From Athripsodes cinereus (Eukaryota; Arthropoda; Insecta; Trichoptera; Leptoceridae), in the NCBI GenBank assembly GCA_947579605.1, contig OX388317.1:26245384-26309383 (forward strand): a DNA stretch of 64,000 nt. The letters run 5' to 3'. A model generated the notes under the pieces. It did no database searches, was not told where the DNA came from, and saw only the letters and a program-made list of their open reading frames with translations. Positions 1 through 9,500 of the stretch are shown piece after piece (within the stretch, counting starts at the first letter, position 1; every line of letters begins with the position of its first letter). The translations under genes and the position numbers were made by a program.

Positions 1-120
1 CCCTTAACGGGTAGAGAGAGAGTATGGGTGTTTCCAATGCTTACGAATTGGCTTTTGGCTGGTTTAAGCATGCTTTACTCTAGAAACGTTCACCTATTTC
101 CACCTCACTCTTTTTATATC
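1..120 (+). repeat. Partial 621-bp satellite unit, left of element A
   Basis: These bases match the satellite unit at 6244-6363 without a visible difference, so the tandem array continues beyond the left edge of the window. The last ten bases, tttttatatc (111-120), are repeated at 5733-5742 on the other side of element A and are its target-site duplication. The phase is exact: position 111 here, 5733 and 6354 are the same point of the unit. Confidence 0.95.
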
Positions 121-231
121 TTTTTTTTTTTTTTTTTTTTTTTTTCCTTCATTTATGGCATAGCATCCTACGAGGATGATTTGTGCCAAAAACAGTCTCC
201 AAGTATAGTTAAATAGTCAAGAAGACAGTCA

Positions 232-3200
232 TCACAGAATAATAAAATTGGCCTTCATTGATTTGAGAAGGGACAAATGGATTGATTCGGATGTCATACT
301 CAGCAATGATTCAATACTCAAAGGAAATTGGCAATCGTTCTGAAGAGCATCAACGAAAATATCATACGCATCCCTGATAGGGCACCCCAGGAAAACATGG
401 TCAAGCGTCTCCTCGTCCAGGCCGCACTCGCAGTATGGACTTTCAACAAGTTGGATTTTAAAAAGATGAGCGTCCAGTCTACAGTGTCCAAATCGCATTC
501 GACATATGGCAGTAATTTCAGATCTGTTGAATTTCGATTTGTGGAACCAAGGTTTTCTTGCTATTTGGACCTGGATCGACCTATATCTTTTTCCTTTTAT
601 GAGTGATACGTCCATCCACAATTCACTCCACTTTTTACGAGCATCAGCTTCTACGGTTCGCTTTATGTCATCGTCTGGAAGGATGAAATCTTCCATCGTT
701 GTTCCGAGGGTGCAAGCAGTTTTAGCCAATTCATCGACAGATTCGTTGTGGCGGATACCACAATGTGCCGGAATCCATGCGATAATGGTATCTTGATTGG
801 ATGAGGATCGATAGTACATAAGGTTTCTAATGCGCATAATATTCGGATTATCACTGAGAGTCGAAGAAGGGGACATAAGAGTTTGAACAAGAGACAGAGA
901 GTCAGTAAAAATGACGCATTTCACGATATTATGCGTATTTGATAGACACAAGGCTTCAATTATCGCAGCGCATTCCGCCGTGAAAACTGATTTAGATGTC
1001 AATTTCAATTGAGAGGAAATATTTAGAGAAGGTATGAGGGCTGCAGCTCCAGTGCATTCACTTGCAGAAAGCTTTGAACCATCTGTAAATATCGTTACGT
1101 GATTAGGCCACTTGTCGGCCACTATGGAAAGAAAACTTCGATTTATGCACTCTTCAGATAATTTAGTATATTTGTTCAATCCTATGTTATCAATCACATT
1201 AGGCATAAATTGTAGAAGTTCAAATGCGGAATCGTAAAAAGGTGAAGGGAACGGAAACTGTTTTACGTTGAATGAAACATTATATTTATTTATACTATTG
1301 CACAGGTGAGGAGCAGGCTTATTGGACCAGTATCTGTTTGTTTCGTAGAGAGTTTTCAGAATATGAAGGCTTTTCAGAAGAGGATGATTGGAGTATTTAA
1401 GTCTTTTTAGAATAAAAGTGTCTGATAAGTATTGTCTTCTGAGTGGAAGTGGCATATCCACGCACTCTACTTGAAGCGAGTTAATAGGAGTAGACTGCAT
1501 GGCTCCGACTATTAGTCTGAGGGATTTGGATTGAATTCTCTCCAACTTAGTTTCCAAATATTTCGGAAGTGGGCAAAAAAGGAAGCTCGCGTAATCCAAG
1601 TGACAACGAACAAGTGCATTGTAAATATTCTTCATAGAGGTGGGATGACTACCCCAAGATACACCAGTGATCGCCCTCAGTAAATTTATAGAGATCTCGC
1701 ATTTTTCTGCAACATGGTTAATTTGGGATCTCCAACATAGTTTTCGTTCCATATGTAGACCCAAAAATTTGAGTTCATTCACTTGGGGGATTGGTGTTCC
1801 ATCCACATCAAGGGAAACGGAGGGAATGTTGTGTTTTCTTGAAAAAAGAATAGATTTGGATTTGGAAGCAGAAATACAGAAAGAATTTTTATTCATCCAA
1901 TTGTTAATGTTCTCCAAAGCTGTTTGTATTAGAGCAACTGCACTATCGATATTTTTGTTTGCTGCATAGAGGGCCAGATCGTCTGCGTATTGAATTATTT
2001 TAACGCCACTAGGAAGGACTTGATCCAAGTCAGAGCAATAAATATTAAAAAGCACTGGGCTTAAAACGGAACCTTGCGGGAGACCCTTCCATACCTTTCT
2101 ACGAGTGCCCCCAAGACCGTCATCGATGACTATTTCTCTGTCAGAGAACATGTTGTATATTATATTGCAAAATGGGAGAGGAAGATTAATATTTATGAGT
2201 TTTTGGTAAAGTGTGGAAATACATACGTTGTCAAAAGCTGAATTTATGTCCAAGAAAACGGCTGCTACGTGTTCTTTATTAGTAAAGGCAATATGTATGT
2301 CTGTGATGAGTATACTGAGATTATCTGCACATGAAAGTGATCTTCTGAAACCAAATTGACTTACAGAGAGCAAGCAATTATGCTCTATATACCAGACCAA
2401 CCTATTTTTAATCAAATGTTCAAAGAGTTTTAGTGCACAGGAGGACATAGCTATTGGTCGGTAAGAAGAGCCCGAATTGGGATCTTTACCTTGTTTTAAT
2501 ATTGGTAATATCAATTGCTGCTTCCAAGGTGTTGGAATTGTTCCTAAACAAAATATTTCGTTTAGAAAGCCAAGAAAGATATCAAGAAAATGCTTTGGGA
2601 ATTTTTGGAAAAATGTGTAAGGTATTTTATCAGTACCAGGAGAACTATTAGGTTTTAACAAGTGAAGGCAAGTTTGAAGCTCGTTGAGTGAGAATGGAGA
2701 AGTTAAATTATCGGTGTTATTATTTGGTATTGACACAATAGGTGGGTCTTTGACGGGGACGTGAGAAGGGGCCAATTTATCAACAAAGTTTGGAAGCCAT
2801 GCTGATCTAGATCCGCATACTTTAGGAGGAATTAGAGATCCTTTGAATCTCCTGATCATCTGCCATACGATTGTTGAAGGTGTATGGGGAGATAAATTGG
2901 AACAAAAGGTCTGCCATCCTTTGCGCTTCTTCTGTCTTAATACTTTTCTAACTTTGGCTTGTATGGCTTTAGCTTGGAGGAAGGTGTGCATGCTAAAATT
3001 TTTTCGTAATTGATGCATAGCTTGTCTTCTCTCGTTTATCAGATTAGAACACTCATCATCCCACCAGGGAGCATTTTTTGCTCGCTTGTGGTTAGTTTTC
3101 AGAGGCATACTACTGTCTGCCGCTTTATATATTTCGTCTGTTATATATTTGTACTTAGTATCTATACAATTCGATTGAGATAAACGAGATTCAAGAGTTG

Positions 3201-3951
3201 ATGAACATAAATCCAGCTTTTTCTGGTAAACATCCCAGTTAGCCTTACGGGTGTTATAAAGAATTCTTGTGATTGGGATGTTCCTTATTGGTTTTGTGAG
3301 TAGAGTCATAAATATTGGATAGTGATCGCTTGAACAAGCGTCTTCCGAAATACGCCAGTCGATAGAGGGGAATAAATCACTTGTGCATATACTCAAATCA
3401 ATAGCACTGAGGTTTTGGGATGGAGAGGTTATTCTAGTAGGCGAACCATCGTTTATGATGCACAAATTGTGTTTATCCAAAAAGGAGAGGACACAATTCC
3501 CAGATCTGTCTGTTATTGAGCATCCCCAAGATGAGGAGTGGGCATTGAGATCTCCTAGAATCAGGAAACTAGATGGGAGGAGAGGAATGATAGAATCGAA
3601 ATAGGAGATGTCGAAGCCAGAATTTGGGGGAATATATACAGATACGAAGCCAATGTCGTTAATTTTGACTGCTACTATTTCCAGAAAAGGATTGAGAGGA
3701 AGTGATATAATAGAAAAGGGAATTGAGCTGTTGATGATCACAGCAGCACCGCCACCGCGACCCACAGAACGATCTGCCCTTATACAGCTATATCCTGGGA
3801 CTTTAAAGGTATAATGTGGTTGTAACCAAGTCTCACTTATTGCAGCTAAGTCTATGGAATTTTGGTTTAATAATGTGATTATTTCATGTTTATTAGAGAC
3901 TGCGCTACGAGCATTCCATTGCAGAAGGTTAACTGGTGTCTGATTACTCAT
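232..3951 (-). CDS. Element A ORF2: endonuclease-reverse transcriptase-RNase H polyprotein (1239 aa)
   Basis: Target-primed reverse transcription enzyme of element A. Residues about 9-215 are an APE-type endonuclease (QWNAR near 11-15, SETW at 39-42, GDLNAHSSSWG at 133-143, SAIDLSI near 182-188, catalytic SDH at 208-210). Residues about 430-740 are the reverse transcriptase, with FLDINSAFD (Asp568), GLPQGSVLSPVLF (623-635) and the YADD box at 655-658. RNase H follows (TDGSK with Asp957, TAECA with Glu993, FTDSLS with Asp1017, and IPAHCG...NESVDE with Asp1073). A cysteine-histidine knuckle CECGLDEETLDHVFLGC lies near the C-terminus. No stop or missing catalytic residue is seen. The start chosen is the ATG at 3951-3949, which overlaps the ORF1 stop as ATGAGTAA, so translation is probably coupled to termination of ORF1. 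The protein would act in the nucleus as a ribonucleoprotein with ORF1p. Confidence 0.95.
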   Translation of the reverse strand: MSNQTPVNLLQWNARSAVSNKHEIITLLNQNSIDLAAISETWLQPHYTFKVPGYSCIRADRSVGRGGGAAVIINSSIPFSIISLPLNPFLEIVAVKINDIGFVSVYIPPNSGFDISYFDSIIPLLPSSFLILGDLNAHSSSWGCSITDRSGNCVLSFLDKHNLCIINDGSPTRITSPSQNLSAIDLSICTSDLFPSIDWRISEDACSSDHYPIFMTLLTKPIRNIPITRILYNTRKANWDVYQKKLDLCSSTLESRLSQSNCIDTKYKYITDEIYKAADSSMPLKTNHKRAKNAPWWDDECSNLINERRQAMHQLRKNFSMHTFLQAKAIQAKVRKVLRQKKRKGWQTFCSNLSPHTPSTIVWQMIRRFKGSLIPPKVCGSRSAWLPNFVDKLAPSHVPVKDPPIVSIPNNNTDNLTSPFSLNELQTCLHLLKPNSSPGTDKIPYTFFQKFPKHFLDIFLGFLNEIFCLGTIPTPWKQQLILPILKQGKDPNSGSSYRPIAMSSCALKLFEHLIKNRLVWYIEHNCLLSVSQFGFRRSLSCADNLSILITDIHIAFTNKEHVAAVFLDINSAFDNVCISTLYQKLININLPLPFCNIIYNMFSDREIVIDDGLGGTRRKVWKGLPQGSVLSPVLFNIYCSDLDQVLPSGVKIIQYADDLALYAANKNIDSAVALIQTALENINNWMNKNSFCISASKSKSILFSRKHNIPSVSLDVDGTPIPQVNELKFLGLHMERKLCWRSQINHVAEKCEISINLLRAITGVSWGSHPTSMKNIYNALVRCHLDYASFLFCPLPKYLETKLERIQSKSLRLIVGAMQSTPINSLQVECVDMPLPLRRQYLSDTFILKRLKYSNHPLLKSLHILKTLYETNRYWSNKPAPHLCNSINKYNVSFNVKQFPFPSPFYDSAFELLQFMPNVIDNIGLNKYTKLSEECINRSFLSIVADKWPNHVTIFTDGSKLSASECTGAAALIPSLNISSQLKLTSKSVFTAECAAIIEALCLSNTHNIVKCVIFTDSLSLVQTLMSPSSTLSDNPNIMRIRNLMYYRSSSNQDTIIAWIPAHCGIRHNESVDELAKTACTLGTTMEDFILPDDDIKRTVEADARKKWSELWMDVSLIKGKRYRSIQVQIARKPWFHKSKFNRSEITAICRMRFGHCRLDAHLFKIQLVESPYCECGLDEETLDHVFLGCPIRDAYDIFVDALQNDCQFPLSIESLLSMTSESIHLSLLKSMKANFIIL

Positions 3952-5275
3952 TGCCGTTATTGTTTGAAATTAAATTTAATAAATTCGTTAAGGAAGGAAA
4001 AATTTCTGTATTCAGTTTATTCTCAGAGTTGGATATCAGCATTGTTAATATTTGGACGAGCAAATTTATAATAATATGGGGTTCAGTACTTGTTGGAGTA
4101 TTTTTGGTAGAAGAAAGAGTAGGTGGGGTTGAAGATGAGATTGAAGATGAGCTTGCATTCAAAGCACAACCATTTTGGGGATTCGATGGTTGTCCGTTTG
4201 TATAAGATAGAAGGCCATCGATCATCTTTTTGTCTAAGTTTTGCTTAAACGCAGAAGGCCGAGGGGTAGTTGTAGTTTTAGTGTCAGCTGAAGCTACTTT
4301 TGTGGAATTTCTTGTCACATTGCTATACAAATTACTGCGTTTTGGGATTATTTTTGCTGCGTAAGAGAAGGAGACATTTTCATCAGCCATGGTCTTCTTT
4401 ATTTCTTTTTGTCGGAGAAATTCTGGACACGAATTGCTGGTGGCTACATGAGAACCTTTGCAGTTAACGCAGTTTGGTGTAGATTCTTTTAAAGGACAAT
4501 CTGTTTCTAAATGAGTATTACCACACTTTGCACATCTGGCGGTCGATGTACATCTAGCCTTAGTATGTCCATACCTCAGGCAATTGTGGCACATGTAGCT
4601 TGGGTATATGTACTGTTCAACTCTCAAAGAATTGTAAAACAAAAAGACGCGCTCTGGCAAAGATTGACCCTCAAACGTTAATAAGATCGTTGTGGAAGGT
4701 TTCCATTCTGACGAGTCAGAGGTAGTGACTTTTCGGTTGAGCCTACGCAGTTTGACAACTTTGCCAAAAGGAGAAGGTACAACGATGTTTTGCAAAATAT
4801 CCTCATCTGTAAGTTCAAGACGGACACCGCGGACGATACCTAGTTTGTATAGCTTATAGTTTGGAATAAATGCTTTTAAGTGATTTTCAGTGATGATCTT
4901 ATTCGATAGAAAGTTATTTGCATTTTGTGGGGAGTTGAAGGTAATGACGATTTTCGTTCTACTATCTGAACGCACGCCTCCGGGGACAATGCCAGTTATA
5001 TTTCCCTTCGCGCATATTTCCCCGATAAACATGGGATGAATAGGTTTGCCGCCCATCTCATTCTCTACTACTACTAGGTATGGAGACTGAGACGTAAGGG
5101 AATACATATTGGAAGAGTTTGAATTGGCTTTGTTGGTCGCAGAATGCAGAGAGATATCATCTAAAGATACTGGCTTATTTTTGGAATCTTCAGCGAGATT
5201 ACAGGCATCGATCGATTCAAATCTTCCGCGTTTTCGGTTAACACCCCCGGTGTCCGGGGGCTCTGCTTCATTCAT
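3944..5275 (-). CDS. Element A ORF1: gag-like nucleic-acid-binding protein with three CCHC knuckles (443 aa)
   Basis: RNA-binding partner of ORF2. In the second half there are three zinc knuckles in a row: CHNCLRYGHTKARC (CX2CX4HX4C), CAKCGNTHLETDC (CX2CX3HX4C) and CVNCKGSHVATSNSC (CX2CX3HX6C), the arrangement usual for I-type ORF1 proteins. Upstream is an RRM-like stretch (around LGIVRGVRLELTDEDIL) as in other LINE gag proteins. The N-terminus has a short basic stretch (NRKRGRF) that could serve nuclear import; the C-terminus is rich in Ser, Thr and Asn and likely disordered. The start is the ATG at 5275. The stop codon lies inside the ORF2 start region (8-nt overlap). Binding to element RNA is inferred from the family. 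Confidence 0.92.
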   Translation of the reverse strand: MNEAEPPDTGGVNRKRGRFESIDACNLAEDSKNKPVSLDDISLHSATNKANSNSSNMYSLTSQSPYLVVVENEMGGKPIHPMFIGEICAKGNITGIVPGGVRSDSRTKIVITFNSPQNANNFLSNKIITENHLKAFIPNYKLYKLGIVRGVRLELTDEDILQNIVVPSPFGKVVKLRRLNRKVTTSDSSEWKPSTTILLTFEGQSLPERVFLFYNSLRVEQYIYPSYMCHNCLRYGHTKARCTSTARCAKCGNTHLETDCPLKESTPNCVNCKGSHVATSNSCPEFLRQKEIKKTMADENVSFSYAAKIIPKRSNLYSNVTRNSTKVASADTKTTTTPRPSAFKQNLDKKMIDGLLSYTNGQPSNPQNGCALNASSSSISSSTPPTLSSTKNTPTSTEPHIIINLLVQILTMLISNSENKLNTEIFPSLTNLLNLISNNNGNE

Positions 5276-5732
5276 CCTTAATAGTTTATTTTAACTCAGT
5301 GTATAAAACGATAATATAAGAAAAGAAAAAATCCAGAAAAAAATCAAACAGAATTTGCAATCAAAATGCAAAAATAACAAAAAATATAAAAATTATGTGT
5401 ATCGTACAAAATTTATTTAATCGGATAAACCGCACCGGCGGTTCAATGACCTCTAAATAGGCCGAACTACACGCAGGCGCTCGCCGCTCTCCGTTGGTAA
5501 ACAAACAATTATATTTCACGATATAAAAATGAAAAAATAAACAAAATAAATTTATAATTAAGTACGGAACTCGTACTGTTAGTATTAAGAAGAAAAGAAA
5601 AGAAAAAAATATGATAAACTTATGTTAGTTTCAAAGTAATTATGTTTTATAATAAATCAAAATTTTATCTGAATGTTGTATCGTCGACACGTCCGCCTTC
5701 CACAGTGCTCCGATGCGAAAAAAAAAAAAACC
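5276..5732 (-). promoter_or_regulatory. Element A 5' UTR with presumed internal promoter
   Basis: This 457-bp leader contains no long open frame. It starts at the right with GG then T13 (5718-5732) on the coding strand and includes a GC-rich patch around 5430-5505, unlike the AT-rich surroundings. I-type and Jockey-type elements usually carry an internal Pol II promoter here; I cannot point to a certain TATA, initiator or downstream element. Confidence 0.5.
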
Positions 5733-6099
5733 TTTTTATATCTCTCACATTACTTTTCTGTTCGCAACGGGTGACCGGACTCATTGCTGTGAAGCATTTC
5801 GTCCAACCAACCGTCACTTGCAGCAACCATATGTTCTGTGAGAGCAGAATCTTTGATGAAAATTCCATTCGTCACCGGGATTTGAACCCACAATCTCTAT
5901 GTTGATAATCCAACACACTACCACTTAGGTATATGGAGATGTAATGTCACCTTGATATTTTTGAAATTTCAAGGTTATACTTGCGATGCAGAGCTATCTA
6001 TCGAAGTTTTTATGCAACATTTTTGTCACTGTGATTTGCTAAGTAATCAATGGATTTGTCCTTCGAATTATCTATAGAAACACAGCGAATAGGAGACAG

Positions 6100-6462
6100 A
6101 TGTCTCTATTGCATTTTTTAACCAGGAATAATATGATTTTATTTTTAATTTTCGCATTTTACCTGGACTTGATACCTGCGTTCGTTATGATAAATGATAT
6201 CTTTCAACAGACATCTGCGATCACTTTAGATCTTAATACACATCCCTTAACGGGTAGAGAGAGAGTATGGGTGTTTCCAATGCTTACGAATTGGCTTTTG
6301 GCTGGTTTAAGCATGCTTTACTCTAGAAACGTTCACCTATTTCCACCTCACTCTTTTTATATCTCTCACATTACTTTTCTGTTCGCAACGGGTGACCGGA
6401 CTCATTGCTGTGAAGCATTTCGTCCAACCAACCGTCACTTGCAGCAACCATATGTTCTGTGA
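6100..6462 (+). CDS. Satellite-borne open frame, 120 codons (first of 14 identical copies)
   Basis: An open frame recurs in each satellite unit, starting at 6100, 6721, 7342, 7963, 8584, 9205, 9826, 10447, 11068, 11689, 12310, 12931, 13552 and 14173; a fifteenth starts at 14794 and enters the gap. The predicted protein begins MSLLHFLTRNN and has a hydrophobic stretch at about 12-31 (ILFLIFAFYLDLIPAFVMI) that could act as a signal or anchor, a second one near 60-75 (FPMLTNWLLAGLSM) and a basic C-terminal part. No family is recognised. A 363-bp open frame is long for AT-rich DNA, but because all copies are identical there is no evidence of selection for protein. No splice or promoter signal was identified. 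I regard coding as possible but unproven. Confidence 0.2.
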   Translation: MSLLHFLTRNNMILFLIFAFYLDLIPAFVMINDIFQQTSAITLDLNTHPLTGRERVWVFPMLTNWLLAGLSMLYSRNVHLFPPHSFYISHITFLFATGDRTHCCEAFRPTNRHLQQPYVL

Positions 6463-6489
6463 GAGCAGAATCTTTGATGAAAATTCCAT

Positions 6490-6563
6490 TCGTCACCGGG
6501 ATTTGAACCCACAATCTCTATGTTGATAATCCAACACACTACCACTTAGGTATATGGAGATGT
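6490..6563 (-). other. tRNA-like segment in every satellite unit
   Basis: On the minus strand this stretch reads like a Pol III type 2 promoter: an A-box-like CCTAAGTGGTAGTGTG and, about 30 bases later, a B box GTGGGTTCAAATCCCGG. Between them TGTTG/CAACA can pair as an anticodon stem, but the loop is 6 nt rather than 7 and the acceptor stem is poor, so it is a tRNA-derived pseudo-tRNA or SINE head, not a working tRNA. It recurs every 621 bp, first at 5869-5942, on the strand opposite to the open frame. Confidence 0.6.
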
Positions 6564-9500
6564 AATGTCACCTTGATATTTTTGAAATTTCAAGGTTATA
6601 CTTGCGATGCAGAGCTATCTATCGAAGTTTTTATGCAACATTTTTGTCACTGTGATTTGCTAAGTAATCAATGGATTTGTCCTTCGAATTATCTATAGAA
6701 ACACAGCGAATAGGAGACAGATGTCTCTATTGCATTTTTTAACCAGGAATAATATGATTTTATTTTTAATTTTCGCATTTTACCTGGACTTGATACCTGC
6801 GTTCGTTATGATAAATGATATCTTTCAACAGACATCTGCGATCACTTTAGATCTTAATACACATCCCTTAACGGGTAGAGAGAGAGTATGGGTGTTTCCA
6901 ATGCTTACGAATTGGCTTTTGGCTGGTTTAAGCATGCTTTACTCTAGAAACGTTCACCTATTTCCACCTCACTCTTTTTATATCTCTCACATTACTTTTC
7001 TGTTCGCAACGGGTGACCGGACTCATTGCTGTGAAGCATTTCGTCCAACCAACCGTCACTTGCAGCAACCATATGTTCTGTGAGAGCAGAATCTTTGATG
7101 AAAATTCCATTCGTCACCGGGATTTGAACCCACAATCTCTATGTTGATAATCCAACACACTACCACTTAGGTATATGGAGATGTAATGTCACCTTGATAT
7201 TTTTGAAATTTCAAGGTTATACTTGCGATGCAGAGCTATCTATCGAAGTTTTTATGCAACATTTTTGTCACTGTGATTTGCTAAGTAATCAATGGATTTG
7301 TCCTTCGAATTATCTATAGAAACACAGCGAATAGGAGACAGATGTCTCTATTGCATTTTTTAACCAGGAATAATATGATTTTATTTTTAATTTTCGCATT
7401 TTACCTGGACTTGATACCTGCGTTCGTTATGATAAATGATATCTTTCAACAGACATCTGCGATCACTTTAGATCTTAATACACATCCCTTAACGGGTAGA
7501 GAGAGAGTATGGGTGTTTCCAATGCTTACGAATTGGCTTTTGGCTGGTTTAAGCATGCTTTACTCTAGAAACGTTCACCTATTTCCACCTCACTCTTTTT
7601 ATATCTCTCACATTACTTTTCTGTTCGCAACGGGTGACCGGACTCATTGCTGTGAAGCATTTCGTCCAACCAACCGTCACTTGCAGCAACCATATGTTCT
7701 GTGAGAGCAGAATCTTTGATGAAAATTCCATTCGTCACCGGGATTTGAACCCACAATCTCTATGTTGATAATCCAACACACTACCACTTAGGTATATGGA
7801 GATGTAATGTCACCTTGATATTTTTGAAATTTCAAGGTTATACTTGCGATGCAGAGCTATCTATCGAAGTTTTTATGCAACATTTTTGTCACTGTGATTT
7901 GCTAAGTAATCAATGGATTTGTCCTTCGAATTATCTATAGAAACACAGCGAATAGGAGACAGATGTCTCTATTGCATTTTTTAACCAGGAATAATATGAT
8001 TTTATTTTTAATTTTCGCATTTTACCTGGACTTGATACCTGCGTTCGTTATGATAAATGATATCTTTCAACAGACATCTGCGATCACTTTAGATCTTAAT
8101 ACACATCCCTTAACGGGTAGAGAGAGAGTATGGGTGTTTCCAATGCTTACGAATTGGCTTTTGGCTGGTTTAAGCATGCTTTACTCTAGAAACGTTCACC
8201 TATTTCCACCTCACTCTTTTTATATCTCTCACATTACTTTTCTGTTCGCAACGGGTGACCGGACTCATTGCTGTGAAGCATTTCGTCCAACCAACCGTCA
8301 CTTGCAGCAACCATATGTTCTGTGAGAGCAGAATCTTTGATGAAAATTCCATTCGTCACCGGGATTTGAACCCACAATCTCTATGTTGATAATCCAACAC
8401 ACTACCACTTAGGTATATGGAGATGTAATGTCACCTTGATATTTTTGAAATTTCAAGGTTATACTTGCGATGCAGAGCTATCTATCGAAGTTTTTATGCA
8501 ACATTTTTGTCACTGTGATTTGCTAAGTAATCAATGGATTTGTCCTTCGAATTATCTATAGAAACACAGCGAATAGGAGACAGATGTCTCTATTGCATTT
8601 TTTAACCAGGAATAATATGATTTTATTTTTAATTTTCGCATTTTACCTGGACTTGATACCTGCGTTCGTTATGATAAATGATATCTTTCAACAGACATCT
8701 GCGATCACTTTAGATCTTAATACACATCCCTTAACGGGTAGAGAGAGAGTATGGGTGTTTCCAATGCTTACGAATTGGCTTTTGGCTGGTTTAAGCATGC
8801 TTTACTCTAGAAACGTTCACCTATTTCCACCTCACTCTTTTTATATCTCTCACATTACTTTTCTGTTCGCAACGGGTGACCGGACTCATTGCTGTGAAGC
8901 ATTTCGTCCAACCAACCGTCACTTGCAGCAACCATATGTTCTGTGAGAGCAGAATCTTTGATGAAAATTCCATTCGTCACCGGGATTTGAACCCACAATC
9001 TCTATGTTGATAATCCAACACACTACCACTTAGGTATATGGAGATGTAATGTCACCTTGATATTTTTGAAATTTCAAGGTTATACTTGCGATGCAGAGCT
9101 ATCTATCGAAGTTTTTATGCAACATTTTTGTCACTGTGATTTGCTAAGTAATCAATGGATTTGTCCTTCGAATTATCTATAGAAACACAGCGAATAGGAG
9201 ACAGATGTCTCTATTGCATTTTTTAACCAGGAATAATATGATTTTATTTTTAATTTTCGCATTTTACCTGGACTTGATACCTGCGTTCGTTATGATAAAT
9301 GATATCTTTCAACAGACATCTGCGATCACTTTAGATCTTAATACACATCCCTTAACGGGTAGAGAGAGAGTATGGGTGTTTCCAATGCTTACGAATTGGC
9401 TTTTGGCTGGTTTAAGCATGCTTTACTCTAGAAACGTTCACCTATTTCCACCTCACTCTTTTTATATCTCTCACATTACTTTTCTGTTCGCAACGGGTGA

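Larger units (their letters stand above)
121..5732 (-). mobile_element. Element A: full-length I-type non-LTR retrotransposon
   Basis: A 5.6-kb minus-strand retrotransposon inserted in the satellite. On the coding strand the order is 5' UTR (5732-5276), ORF1 (5275-3944), ORF2 (3951-232), short 3' UTR (231-146) and an A25 tail (seen as T at 121-145). A 10-bp direct repeat tttttatatc, extendable to 11 with a leading c, flanks it at 111-120 and 5733-5742. The coding strand begins with GG followed by T13, an unusual start also seen (as T14) in element B. ORF2 has endonuclease, reverse transcriptase and a C-terminal RNase H, which places it in the I/R1 group rather than Jockey or CR1. Two open frames, a long pure A tail and an intact duplication in otherwise uniform satellite all point to a young insertion. 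Activity is inferred, not shown. Confidence 0.93.
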
